A DNA stretch of 64,000 nt from NCBI RefSeq assembly GCF_001905595.1, contig NZ_LIXI01000006.1, positions 1-64,000 on the forward strand, in the 5' to 3' direction. Both the position numbers and the translations under genes were made by a program. The notes below the pieces were generated by a model that searched no databases, was not told the DNA's origin, and saw nothing but the letters and a program-made list of their open reading frames with translations. Each line of letters opens with the position of its first letter. Within the stretch, counting starts at the first letter, position 1. This DNA comes from Streptomyces sp. CB00316. GTDB taxonomy: Bacteria; Actinomycetota; Actinomycetes; Streptomycetales; Streptomycetaceae. Below, piece by piece: positions 1 through 7,687 of the stretch.

Positions 1-211
1 TCCTCGCTGTGTAATTGCCTGCCCGAATACCGCCGAAGCGGTCCGGAGCAGGACTTTTCAAAGGAACCACCAACCTGCCGAAGCAGGCCGGGGTATCAAC
101 ATATCTGGCGTTGACTTTTGGCACGCTGTTGAGTTCTCAAGGAACGGACGCTTCCTTCGGTCCCGTTTCACCGGGGCCCTCCGGGCGCTTCCCTTCGTTC
201 TTGCGTTTCCG

Positions 212-222
212 ACTCTATCAGA
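212..222 (-). promoter_or_regulatory. rrn promoter -10 element (proximal)
   Basis: The minus strand reads TCTGATAGAGT, with TAGAGT as the -10 hexamer at 212-217. The same core recurs at 304-314 and 392-402, the typical serial arrangement of Streptomyces rrn promoters. No good -35 hexamer is visible. Confidence 0.6.
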
Positions 223-303
223 CTCTTATGTGTCCGATTCCCGGTCGAAGCGGGGTGCTTTCGAGGTTCTTCGCTTTCGCGCTTTCCCTTTCCGGCGGTT
301 CCG

Positions 304-314
304 ACTTTACCAGA
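304..314 (-). promoter_or_regulatory. rrn promoter -10 element (middle)
   Basis: The minus strand reads TCTGGTAAAGT, with TAAAGT at 304-309, followed by TCGG as in the two sister elements. The -35 region is poor. It is the second member of the repeated rrn promoter family. Confidence 0.6.
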
Positions 315-391
315 CTTTTTTTCGTTCCGTTTCCGGTCCGAATTCTATTTCTGGTTGGCCTGCGGAGTGGCCTTGCCTTTCGGCGGATCCG

Positions 392-421
392 ACTTTATCA
401 GAAGCGCGTCGGCTGAATGAA
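392..421 (-). promoter_or_regulatory. rrn promoter (distal of the repeated type)
   Basis: The minus strand has TAAAGT at 392-397 in the context TCTGATAAAGTCGG. A weak -35 (TTCATT, 416-421) lies 18 bp upstream. It belongs to the repeated set with the elements at 304 and 212. Confidence 0.6.
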
Positions 422-542
422 CAGCCCGTGATTCGAAATAAAGGGAATCGGTGACTCTGCGGGACACTGTGAACTTCCCGGCACGAGCGAGATAGACAAT
501 ATGCGCTTCACTCGAACTTGTCCAGTCCGAGGCAACCGTTTA

Positions 543-572
543 AATCTACCTCCCCACATCTCCCGTGTCAAC
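543..572 (-). promoter_or_regulatory. strong vegetative promoter for the rrn operon
   Basis: The minus strand carries a perfect TTGACA at 567-572, an 18-bp spacer and TAGATT at 543-548. This is close to the principal sigma factor (HrdB) consensus and is the best promoter in the region. It lies just downstream of the SpoIIM-like gene and reads towards the rRNA genes, so it is probably the most upstream rrn promoter. Confidence 0.7.
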
Positions 573-629
573 GGTTTTGTGAGCGAAGAGGAGACTAGCA
601 GCTCAGCGGGGGCGAACGCACACCGGTGG

Positions 630-1637
630 TCAGGCGGCCGAGGGAAGCTCGGCGCTGCGTTCGACCGCTGTGAGGTCGCCGGTGTCGCCGGCTCGCACCG
701 CACGGCGGCCCAGGATGTAGACGTACCCGAGAAAGGCCAGCTCAGCGGCGATGCCGATGGTGATCCGGGCCCAAGTCGGAAGGCCTGAGGGGGTCACGAA
801 GCCTTCGATCAGGCCGGAGACGAACAGCACCAGGGCCAGGCCGATGGCCATGCCCAGCGCGGCGCGTCCCTGCTGGGCGAGGGCGGTTCGGCGTGAGAGG
901 GGGCCGGGGTCGATCACCGTCCAGCCGAGGCGGAGCCCCGTACCGGCGGCCACGAACACCGCGGTCAGTTCGAGGAGGCCGTGCGGGAGTACCAGGCCGA
1001 GGAAGACGTCCAGACGGCCCGCGGAGGACATCAGGCCGATGCCGACGCCGAGGTTGAGCATGTTGAGGAAGAGGATCCAGACCACCGGTATGCAGAGGAA
1101 CGCGCCCAGGACCAGGCACATCGCAGCGGCCTGGGCGTTGTTCGTCCATACCTGCGCGGCGAACGAGGCCGCCGGGTGGCTGGAGTAGTAGGTCTCGTAC
1201 TCCCCTCCGGGGCGGGTCATGGCCCGGAGGTCGTCCGGGGCCGCTATAGCGGCCTGGACCTCGGGGTGCGTACCGATCCACCAGCCCAGGAGGGCCGCCA
1301 TCAGCGTGGACAGGACGGCGGTGGGGACCCACCAGTGGCGCGAGCGGTAGACCGCCGCCGGGAATCCCGTGGTGAGGAAGCGGGCCGCGTCGCGCCAGGA
1401 AGCCTTGCGCGTGCCCGTGACCGTCGCCCGGGCGCGGGACACGAGCTGGGTGAGGCGGGTGGTGAGCAGCGGGTCGGGGGTGGTCGACCGGATCAGGGAG
1501 AGATGGGTGGCCGTGCGCTGGTAGAGGACGACGAGCTCGTCCGCCTCCGCGCCCGTCAGACGGCGCCCTCGGCGCAGGAGGTGGTCGAGGCGGTCCCACT
1601 CCGTGCGGTGGGCGGTGACGAAGACGTCGAGGTCCAT
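630..1637 (-). CDS. SpoIIM-like integral membrane protein
   Basis: This 335-residue protein matches the stage II sporulation protein M (SpoIIM) family by overall pattern. It has a charged N-terminal helical region (residues 1-95, starting MDLDVFVTAHRTEW), then about five membrane segments between residues 103 and 310. In Bacillus SpoIIM belongs to the engulfment peptidoglycan hydrolase complex. Streptomycetes do not form endospores, so the role here is unknown and is probably a membrane or envelope function. It is divergent from the RDD gene at 1758 (120 bp between starts), and in actinobacteria these two families are often neighbours. Start ATG at 1637. Confidence 0.85.
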   Translation of the reverse strand: MDLDVFVTAHRTEWDRLDHLLRRGRRLTGAEADELVVLYQRTATHLSLIRSTTPDPLLTTRLTQLVSRARATVTGTRKASWRDAARFLTTGFPAAVYRSRHWWVPTAVLSTLMAALLGWWIGTHPEVQAAIAAPDDLRAMTRPGGEYETYYSSHPAASFAAQVWTNNAQAAAMCLVLGAFLCIPVVWILFLNMLNLGVGIGLMSSAGRLDVFLGLVLPHGLLELTAVFVAAGTGLRLGWTVIDPGPLSRRTALAQQGRAALGMAIGLALVLFVSGLIEGFVTPSGLPTWARITIGIAAELAFLGYVYILGRRAVRAGDTGDLTAVERSAELPSAA

Positions 1638-1757
1638 GGGCGGCTGTTGCTCCAGGCATGGGTGCGTACGGGGGCCGTACTACTGCGGCGCGCTGCGGGT
1701 CAGCTTGGCAGACTGGGGCCGGCCGGGGCAGCGAAGGTCGGGAAGAGTGGGGGCGCG

Positions 1758-2681
1758 ATGAGCGAGTTGGTGACCGGGGACGCCGTTGTCCTGGAGCTGA
1801 GGCCGGCGAGGCTGCCGAGCCGGGCTCTGGCCGCTGCGATCGATCTGGCGGTGGTCTTCTGCGTCTTCATGCTGGTCTCGGTCGTGGTGGGGATCGCCTC
1901 CGTCACCTTGGACGAAGCCGCCGTCGCGGCCATCGGGGTCGCCTTGTTCCTGCTGGTGCTGATCGGGGGGCCGATCGCGGTGGAGACGCTGAGCCACGGC
2001 CGTTCTCTCGGGAAGCTGGCCTGCGGGCTGCGCGTGGTGCGGGACGACGGCGGGCCGATCCGGTTCCGGCACGCGCTCGTGCGGGGGGCGATGGGGGCCG
2101 TGGAGATCCTGATGACGTTCGGGGTCGTGGCCTCGATCGCGTCGCTGGTGTCGGCACGCGGGCGCCGGCTCGGTGATGTCTTCGCCGGGACACTGGTCAT
2201 CCGGGAGCGTGTGACGGTCAAGCGGTCGGTCGCCGTGCCGCCGCCTCCGCCGTGGCTGGTCGGCCGGTTCTCGCAACTGGATCTGTCAGCCGTGCCGGAC
2301 GAGCTCTGGCTCGCGATCAGGCAGTACCTCACGCGGATGCACCAGCTGGATCCCGGCGTCGGCCGGTCGATGGCTGGGCGGTTGGCCGACGAGTTGGTGG
2401 CGCGGACGGGGATCGCTACGCCGCAGGGGATCCCTGCTGCCGCGTTCCTGGCCGCGGTGGTGCATGAGCGGCAGGCGCGTGATGCCCGGCGGGTCTTCTC
2501 GGGGGCGCGGGGTGCGTCCTCCGCCGGACCGGTGCCTGCGGGCGGGGCGGCAGGGCCTGCCGGGCCTGTTGCGCCTGCCGGGTCCGTCGGGTCGGGCACC
2601 TCTGCCGGTGCTGCTGGTCCTGGCGCGGAGGAGCAGAAGGGGTCGGCAGGCTCCTCGGCGGGGTTCGCTCCGCCCGGTTAG
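1758..2681 (+). CDS. RDD family membrane protein
   Basis: The predicted protein has 307 residues. An RDD domain (about residues 18-155) carries the family signature near its start (PSRALAAAIDL) and three hydrophobic segments (about 29-49, 56-76 and 108-128). A soluble region of about 160-245 follows, then an Ala/Gly/Pro/Ser-rich tail (about 250-307) that looks disordered. The function of RDD proteins is mostly unknown, though some have been linked to ion transport. The ATG at 1758 was chosen because the membrane domain begins soon after it; the frame stays open far upstream, but that part lies antisense to the SpoIIM-like gene. Its 3' end overlaps the convergent gene at 2678 by 4 bp. Confidence 0.85.
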   Translation: MSELVTGDAVVLELRPARLPSRALAAAIDLAVVFCVFMLVSVVVGIASVTLDEAAVAAIGVALFLLVLIGGPIAVETLSHGRSLGKLACGLRVVRDDGGPIRFRHALVRGAMGAVEILMTFGVVASIASLVSARGRRLGDVFAGTLVIRERVTVKRSVAVPPPPPWLVGRFSQLDLSAVPDELWLAIRQYLTRMHQLDPGVGRSMAGRLADELVARTGIATPQGIPAAAFLAAVVHERQARDARRVFSGARGASSAGPVPAGGAAGPAGPVAPAGSVGSGTSAGAAGPGAEEQKGSAGSSAGFAPPG

Positions 2682-3307
2682 CCGGCGGGCTGGGTAGGGC
2701 CCGGGGACGGGGGTGTCTCCAGGTGTTCCAGCTCGATGCCCGGTGCCGCGAGGACGACGTCCCCGGCCACGTGAAGGGTATGCCGATCACCGGTGTCCAG
2801 GGCGCTGACCTGGTATTCGTCCACGATCAGAGGGTCGTTGTCAGTGGCGTGCGCTTCACTGTTCACCAGAGCCCAGGACTGGTCGCTGGTACGCGGCGCG
2901 AGGACCGGGTCCGTGAAGGTGACCACGCGGACGCGGGTCTCGGGGGAATCGGAGGTGAGGCGCAGAAGTCGGGTCAGGGCGATGAGGAACGCGGGGGATG
3001 TTCCGGAGAAGGCGTGGGCACGGACGTTGCCTTCGGTGGCGTCGGTGCCGGTCGGGTCGGTACGGACCCAGGTGACGCCTTCCAGGGCGGCTCCCCGTAC
3101 CTGCCAGCTCGCGGAGTGGAGTTCGAGACGGATCGGCCGGCCGAGTTGGTCAAGGGCCAGGTCGACGGAGCCCAGGTGGTCGCCCGAGGGGGACGTGGTC
3201 TGGGAGACGTAGCGCCAGCCGGAGGGGCCGGGGGCGCAGTGGAAGTGTTCTTCGCCGAGGGGGGTGTGATCGTGAAGATCGTGGAGCGAATACCTGCCGC
3301 GGGGCAT
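2678..3307 (-). CDS. conserved protein of unknown function
   Basis: This 209-residue soluble protein is not recognised as a named family. It has no signal peptide or membrane segment. It begins MPRGRYSLHDLHDHTPLGEE and ends in a Pro/Gly-rich tail. The body, with many beta-strand-like stretches (for example WRYVSQTTSPSGD), reads like a lipocalin-type or beta-sandwich fold, but that is only an impression. ATG 3307 was preferred to an in-frame ATG at 3379, because the extra 24 residues are Pro-rich and unlike the rest. It lies downstream of ahcY on the same strand, separated by two hairpins. Confidence 0.7.
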   Translation of the reverse strand: MPRGRYSLHDLHDHTPLGEEHFHCAPGPSGWRYVSQTTSPSGDHLGSVDLALDQLGRPIRLELHSASWQVRGAALEGVTWVRTDPTGTDATEGNVRAHAFSGTSPAFLIALTRLLRLTSDSPETRVRVVTFTDPVLAPRTSDQSWALVNSEAHATDNDPLIVDEYQVSALDTGDRHTLHVAGDVVLAAPGIELEHLETPPSPGPTQPAG

Positions 3308-3358
3308 GGGTTCCTTCGGGTTCCTCGGGCTGTGCGGGGGCGGTAACCAGGGGGCGTT

Positions 3359-3403
3359 GACGGGACAAGCCCCCGACACGGGGGTGCGGGGGCCTGTCTC
3401 GTC
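3359..3403 (-). terminator. imperfect hairpin downstream of ahcY
   Basis: Arms at 3359-3374 and 3388-3403 pair at 14 of 16 positions around a 13-nt loop. It is the second stem after the ahcY stop and lies 52 bp upstream of the next minus-strand start, so it could end ahcY transcription or sit in the 5' leader of the 2678-3307 gene. Confidence 0.45.
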
Positions 3404-3471
3404 AGCTGCCGGCCACCGGCCGCTGCTGCCTGCTAGGTGGTGCGTGGTGCTGTTGAGGGCCGGTGCCGTGC

Positions 3472-3509
3472 GGCGGCCGGGAGGGGATGGTCGAGGCCTC
3501 CCGGCCGCC
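3472..3509 (-). terminator. terminator of ahcY
   Basis: A perfect 13-bp GC-rich stem (3472-3484 with 3497-3509) surrounds a 12-nt loop, beginning 12 nt after the ahcY stop codon. There is no U-tract, as is usual for Streptomyces terminators. Confidence 0.7.
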
Positions 3510-3521
3510 GACGGTGTCAGA

Positions 3522-4979
3522 TCAGTAGCGGTAGTGGTCGGGCTTGTACGGGCCGTCGACCTCGACGCCGATGTACGCCGCCTGCTCGGGGCGGAGCGTC
3601 GTCAGCTTGACGCCGAGGGCGTCGAGGTGGAGTCGGGCGACCTTCTCGTCCAGGTGCTTGGGCAGCACGTAGACGTCGGTCGGGTACTCCTCGGGCTTCG
3701 TGAAGAGCTCGATCTGCGCCAGGGTCTGGTCGGCGAAGGAGTTCGACATCACGAAGGACGGGTGGCCGGTCGCGTTGCCGAGGTTCAGCAGGCGGCCCTC
3801 GGAGAGCACGATGAGGACCTTGCCGTCGGGGAACTTCCAGGTGTGCACCTGCGGCTTGACCTCGTCCTTGACGATGCCGTCGATGGCGGCCAGGCCGGCC
3901 ATGTCGATCTCGTTGTCGAAGTGGCCGATGTTCCCGACGATCGCCTGGTGCTTCATCTTGGCCATGTCCGAGGCCATGATGATGTCCTTGTTGCCCGTCG
4001 TGGTGATGAAGATGTCGGCCTGCTCCACCACGTCGTCGAGGGTGGCGACCTGGTAGCCGTCCATCGCCGCCTGCAGCGCGCAGATCGGGTCGATCTCCGT
4101 GATGATCACGCGGGCGCCCTGGCCACGGAGGGACTCCGCGCAGCCCTTGCCCACGTCACCGTAGCCGCAGACGACGGCGGTCTTGCCGCCGATCAGGACG
4201 TCGGTGGCGCGGTTGATGCCGTCGATCAGGGAGTGGCGGCAGCCGTACTTGTTGTCGAACTTCGACTTGGTGACCGCGTCGTTCACATTGATCGCGGGGA
4301 ACAGGAGGGTTCCGTCACGGTGCATCTCGTAGAGGCGGTGGACACCGGTGGTGGTCTCCTCCGTCACACCGCGGATCTCGGACGCCAGCTGGGTCCACTT
4401 CTGCGGGGCCTCACCGAGGGTGCGGTTCAGCAGGGTGAGGATGTGGGCGTACTCCTCGCTGTCCGCCGTCGACGGGGCCGGGGCCGCGCCGGCCTTCTCG
4501 AACTCGACGCCCTTGTGGACGAGGAGGGTGGCGTCGCCACCGTCGTCCAGGATCATGTTGGGGCCGCCGGTGGGGGTGTTCGGCCAGGTCAGCGCCTGCT
4601 CCGTGCACCACCAGTACTCCTCCAGCGTCTCGCCCTTCCAGGCGAAGACCGGGACGCCCGCGGGGGCCTCCGGGGTGCCGTTCGGGCCGACGGCGATGGC
4701 CGCGGCGGCGTGGTCCTGGGTGGAGAAGATGTTGCAGGAGGCCCAGCGGACGTCGGCGCCCAGGGCGACGAGGGTCTCGATGAGCACTGCGGTCTGCACG
4801 GTCATGTGCAGCGAGCCGGTGATCCGGGCGCCGGCCAGCGGCTGGGCGGCGGCGAACTCCTTGCGGATCGACATCAGGCCGGGCATCTCGTGCTCGGCGA
4901 GAGTGATCTCCTTGCGGCCGAAGGCGGCGAGAGAAAGGTCGGCGACCTTGAAGTCCTGGCGGTTGGTGACCGTCGTCAT
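3522..4979 (-). CDS. ahcY: S-adenosyl-L-homocysteine hydrolase
   Basis: The 485-residue enzyme hydrolyses S-adenosylhomocysteine to adenosine and homocysteine, closing the cytosolic methyl cycle. The N-terminal catalytic region shows FSTQDHAAA, and the NAD-binding Rossmann loop reads GYGDVGKGCAESLRGQG. The protein ends in KPDHYRY, the usual AdoHcy hydrolase C-terminus. The length fits the longer actinobacterial form. The ATG at 4979 has a GAGGAG ribosome-binding site about 12 nt upstream, and the following residues (MTTVTNRQDFKVADLSLA) match the family. No SAH riboswitch could be recognised in the 270 bp upstream. Confidence 0.97.
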   Translation of the reverse strand: MTTVTNRQDFKVADLSLAAFGRKEITLAEHEMPGLMSIRKEFAAAQPLAGARITGSLHMTVQTAVLIETLVALGADVRWASCNIFSTQDHAAAAIAVGPNGTPEAPAGVPVFAWKGETLEEYWWCTEQALTWPNTPTGGPNMILDDGGDATLLVHKGVEFEKAGAAPAPSTADSEEYAHILTLLNRTLGEAPQKWTQLASEIRGVTEETTTGVHRLYEMHRDGTLLFPAINVNDAVTKSKFDNKYGCRHSLIDGINRATDVLIGGKTAVVCGYGDVGKGCAESLRGQGARVIITEIDPICALQAAMDGYQVATLDDVVEQADIFITTTGNKDIIMASDMAKMKHQAIVGNIGHFDNEIDMAGLAAIDGIVKDEVKPQVHTWKFPDGKVLIVLSEGRLLNLGNATGHPSFVMSNSFADQTLAQIELFTKPEEYPTDVYVLPKHLDEKVARLHLDALGVKLTTLRPEQAAYIGVEVDGPYKPDHYRY

Positions 4980-5166
4980 AACGGGGCTGCTCCTCGTGAT
5001 GGGTCGAGGTGGGCTGTCTGGGCTGACTCTGCGGCGACGGACACACGAATGCCCGAGCGCGTTCGCAGTGCAGTCCGTCGGAGGCCCTCTGTCCCTCGCC
5101 CGGCTCGCGTCCGCGGACCGGTCGACCGCCATCAGCAGCGACGTCTGTTCCGTATCCGAATCTACA

Positions 5167-5236
5167 CCGATCGGCCCAGTGACCCCCAGCCCGTCCGTGG
5201 AGCCGGGCGTGTGTGAGGGGTTACCGGGCCGATCGG
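5167..5236 (-). terminator. long hairpin between the CDF transporter and ahcY
   Basis: Arms 5167-5186 and 5217-5236 are complementary at 18 of 20 positions, and one of the two exceptions is a G-U pair in the minus-strand RNA. The 30-nt loop contains a smaller GCCCG/CGGGC hairpin. It begins 17 nt after the transporter stop codon, so it is probably its terminator. A regulatory role in the ahcY leader is possible. Confidence 0.65.
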
Positions 5237-5253
5237 GGCCGGTGTGCGGTGGG

Positions 5254-6252
5254 TCAGTGGCCGAGATCCTTCGGGGCGCCCGGGTCCTGCGGGGCCGGGG
5301 CGCCAGGTGTCTTGCCGGGGTTGGTGCCGGCCGCGGCGGCCTCCGCGTTGAAGATGTCCGGCTCCAGGTAGATGACCCGCGCGATCGGGACGGCATCGCG
5401 GATCCGGTTCTCGGCGGCGTTGATCGCGTTGGCGATCTCGACCGCGGTGTCGTCGTGCTGGACCGCGACCTTGGCGGCGACCAGCAGTTCCTCGGGGCCG
5501 AGGTGCAGGGTGCGCATGTGGATGATGCCGGTGACGGTGTCGCCGTCCACCAGGGCCGCCTTGATCTTCTCGACCTCTTCGAGGCCGGCGGACTCACCGA
5601 GCAGGAGGGACTTCGTCTCGACGGCCAGGATGATCGCGATGACGATCAGCAGGATGCCGATGCAGAGGGTGCCGATGCCGTCCCAGACGCCGTTGCCGGT
5701 GGCGAGTGCCAGGCCGACGCCTCCGAGAGCGAGGATCAGGCCGACGAGGGCGCCGAGGTCCTCCAGGAGGACCACCGGGAGTTCCGGGGCCTTGGAGTGG
5801 CGGACGAACTCGGTCCAGGAGCGGTCGCCGCGCGTCTGGTTGGACTCCTTGATCGCCATACGGAAGGAGAAGATCTCGGCGATGATCGCGAAGATCAGGA
5901 CCCCGACCGGCCAGTACCAGGCCGTGATCTCGTGCGGGTCCTTGATCTTCTCGTAGCCCTCGTAGATCGCGAACATGCCACCGACCGAGAAGAGGACGAT
6001 GGAGACGAGGAACGCGTAGATGTAGCGTTCGCGCCCGTAGCCGAACGGGTGCTGCGGAGTGGCCTCGCGTTTGGCCTTCTTGCCGCCGAGCAGCAGAAGG
6101 CCCTGGTTGCCCGAGTCGGCGAGCGAGTGGACGCTCTCCGCGAGCATCGACGAGGACCCACTGAAGAGGAACGCTACGAATTTGGCCACGGCGATCGAGA
6201 GGTTGGCGACCAGTGCCGCCACGATCGCCTTGGTTCCGCCGGACGCGCTCAT
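5254..6252 (-). CDS. cation diffusion facilitator (CDF) family transporter
   Basis: The 332-residue inner-membrane protein belongs to the CDF efflux family, which exports Zn(II), Fe(II), Co(II) or Mn(II) against protons. It has six hydrophobic segments across residues 10-225. The metal-site motif HSLAD is at about residues 41-45 in TM2, and an ExxxD-like site (LLEDLGALVG) is near residue 165. A cytoplasmic C-terminal ferredoxin-like domain (about 235-310) is followed by a Pro/Ala-rich tail. Substrate cannot be read from the sequence. ATG 6252 gives the normal family length; the open frame upstream lacks family features. The gene follows manA by 97 bp on the same strand. Confidence 0.9.
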   Translation of the reverse strand: MSASGGTKAIVAALVANLSIAVAKFVAFLFSGSSSMLAESVHSLADSGNQGLLLLGGKKAKREATPQHPFGYGRERYIYAFLVSIVLFSVGGMFAIYEGYEKIKDPHEITAWYWPVGVLIFAIIAEIFSFRMAIKESNQTRGDRSWTEFVRHSKAPELPVVLLEDLGALVGLILALGGVGLALATGNGVWDGIGTLCIGILLIVIAIILAVETKSLLLGESAGLEEVEKIKAALVDGDTVTGIIHMRTLHLGPEELLVAAKVAVQHDDTAVEIANAINAAENRIRDAVPIARVIYLEPDIFNAEAAAAGTNPGKTPGAPAPQDPGAPKDLGH

Positions 6253-6349
6253 GAGTGCGTGGTGTCCCTTCCTCGGTGTGCGGCAGGTGGTGCCGCGCTG
6301 CGGCGGCACATTGTTGCAGCCACAGGGGAGGGATGTTGTTCCGGGCCGC

Positions 6350-7546
6350 TCAGCCCGCCACCGTGGCACGGAAAAGTGTGCCCGGTCCCGTGGCTTCCAC
6401 CGCTTCGGCGGCCGGAACGTAGACGGACTGCCCGGGGGTCAGGTCGATCTCGCCCACCCGGACGGTGCCCGCCGTGCAGAGCAGGATCTGGGGGGTGGGG
6501 GCGGTCAGTTCGGCGGGGGCGGCCCCGGACGCGAGGGTGTAGCGGGACAGGGCGAACTCGTCGACGGGGGTCTCGTACCGCTCCTCACCGGAGGGTGACG
6601 CCTCGGGGCGCAGCACGCCGGGTTCAGTGGCCTCGAAGCGGACGATGCGCAGGAGTTCGGGGACGTCGATGTGCTTGGGGGTGAGGCCGCAGCGCAGCAC
6701 GTTGTCCGAGTTGGCCATGATCTCGACGCCGAGGCCGTCGAGATAGGCGTGCGGGACGCCGGCGCCGAGGAACAGGGCCTCGCCGGGCTGGAGTTGGACG
6801 TAGTTCAGCAGCATCGCCGCGAGGACGCCGGGGTCGCCGGGGTAGTTGTGGGCGATGCGGGCGTACGGGGCGTGGGCGCCGCCGAGGCGTTCGCAGGCGG
6901 CCGCCGCCTCGGCGACGGTGTCGGCCATCTCCGCCGGGTCGGCGCCGAGGATCGCCGTGAGCACCTCGCGGAGGGCGGCCTCCTCGGGGTGGGCGCGCAG
7001 GAGGTCCACGTACGGCTTCAGGGAGTCGACGCCGAGGACCTCCATCGCGTCCGCCGCCTCGGTGGGCCTGCGGAAGCCGCAGAGGCCGTCGAAGGCGGTG
7101 AGGGCGCAGATGAGTTCGGGCTTGTGGTTCGCGTCCTTGTACGTGCGGTGGGGGGCGTCGATCGGGACGCCCTGGGCTTCCTCGTCCGCGTATCCCTTGC
7201 GGGCCTGGTCCAGGTCGGGGTGGACCTGGAGGGAGAGGGGGGAGGCGGCCGCGAGCAGCTTGAGGAGGAAGGGGAGGCGGGGGCCGAACCTGGCGACGGT
7301 GGCCGCGCCCAGTTCCCCTTCGGGGTCGGCGGCGATGACGTCGGTGAGGGGGCGTTCCGCCGGGGTGGTGGCGTCGGCGCTCTCGGTGGCGCTCTTGGGG
7401 CGGGCTATCCGGGAAGGGGCCCCTGGGTGGGCGCCCATCCACATCTCTGCCTGCGGTTCGCCGGTGGGGGCGATGCCGAGCAGGGCGGGGATGGCCGTGG
7501 TGGAGCCCCAGGCGTAGGGGCGCACGGTGTTGGACAGCCGGTCCAT
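6350..7546 (-). CDS. manA: mannose-6-phosphate isomerase, class I
   Basis: The 398-residue cytosolic zinc enzyme interconverts fructose-6-phosphate and mannose-6-phosphate, feeding GDP-mannose synthesis. Type I PMI marks are present: QVHPD near residue 100, NHKPELICAL near residue 132 (zinc ligands His and Glu), and the C-terminal cupin half. The start (MDRLSNTVRPYAWGS) is typical. It lies downstream of the SIS-domain isomerase, with manB further upstream on the same strand, so the mannose-activation genes form one leftward group. ManC is encoded separately at 22868-23959. Confidence 0.95.
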   Translation of the reverse strand: MDRLSNTVRPYAWGSTTAIPALLGIAPTGEPQAEMWMGAHPGAPSRIARPKSATESADATTPAERPLTDVIAADPEGELGAATVARFGPRLPFLLKLLAAASPLSLQVHPDLDQARKGYADEEAQGVPIDAPHRTYKDANHKPELICALTAFDGLCGFRRPTEAADAMEVLGVDSLKPYVDLLRAHPEEAALREVLTAILGADPAEMADTVAEAAAACERLGGAHAPYARIAHNYPGDPGVLAAMLLNYVQLQPGEALFLGAGVPHAYLDGLGVEIMANSDNVLRCGLTPKHIDVPELLRIVRFEATEPGVLRPEASPSGEERYETPVDEFALSRYTLASGAAPAELTAPTPQILLCTAGTVRVGEIDLTPGQSVYVPAAEAVEATGPGTLFRATVAG

Positions 7547-7687
7547 GGAGTCGTCCTCGGGGTCGTGCGGGGCGGGGAGCAGGGGGAGGGCGGTACGCGG
7601 TGGTGGGGCGCGGAAGTGGTGTGGTGGTGCAGTGCTGGTGCGGTGGGGCTGTGCGGTGTGGTCTGGTGGGGCTGTGCTGCGCCCTTG

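Larger units (their letters stand above)
1..580 (-). ncRNA. 16S rRNA leader and promoter region of a leftward rRNA operon
   Basis: Read on the minus strand, positions 185 down to 1 resemble the leader that precedes 16S rRNA in Streptomyces rrn operons as I remember it. It has the conserved stretch around 120-150 (GAGAACTCAACAGCGTGCC) expected for antitermination and processing signals, and an A/T-richer spacer towards position 1. Upstream lie several promoter-like elements. The 16S gene itself is not in the window and should begin just left of position 1. No protein gene is credible in this stretch; short open frames here lack ribosome-binding sites. Confidence 0.8.

Noticed and set aside
1..454. 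Short protein ORFs in the first 450 bp
   Set aside because: The region is rRNA leader and promoter sequence; the ORFs lack start signals.
981..1757. Upstream extension of the RDD protein frame
   Set aside because: The extension is antisense to the SpoIIM-like gene and lacks family features; the ATG at 1758 suits the domain.
4980..5253. SAH riboswitch upstream of ahcY
   Set aside because: The characteristic GAGG..GCGCUGC and CCAGGCUCG segments are not present; the visible structure is the long hairpin instead.
3306..6684. Very long plus-strand open frames over ahcY and the CDF gene
   Set aside because: They are antisense to strongly recognised genes and have low-complexity composition, an expected by-product of high GC content. 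Similar shadows over 31877-34459 and elsewhere were dropped for the same reason.
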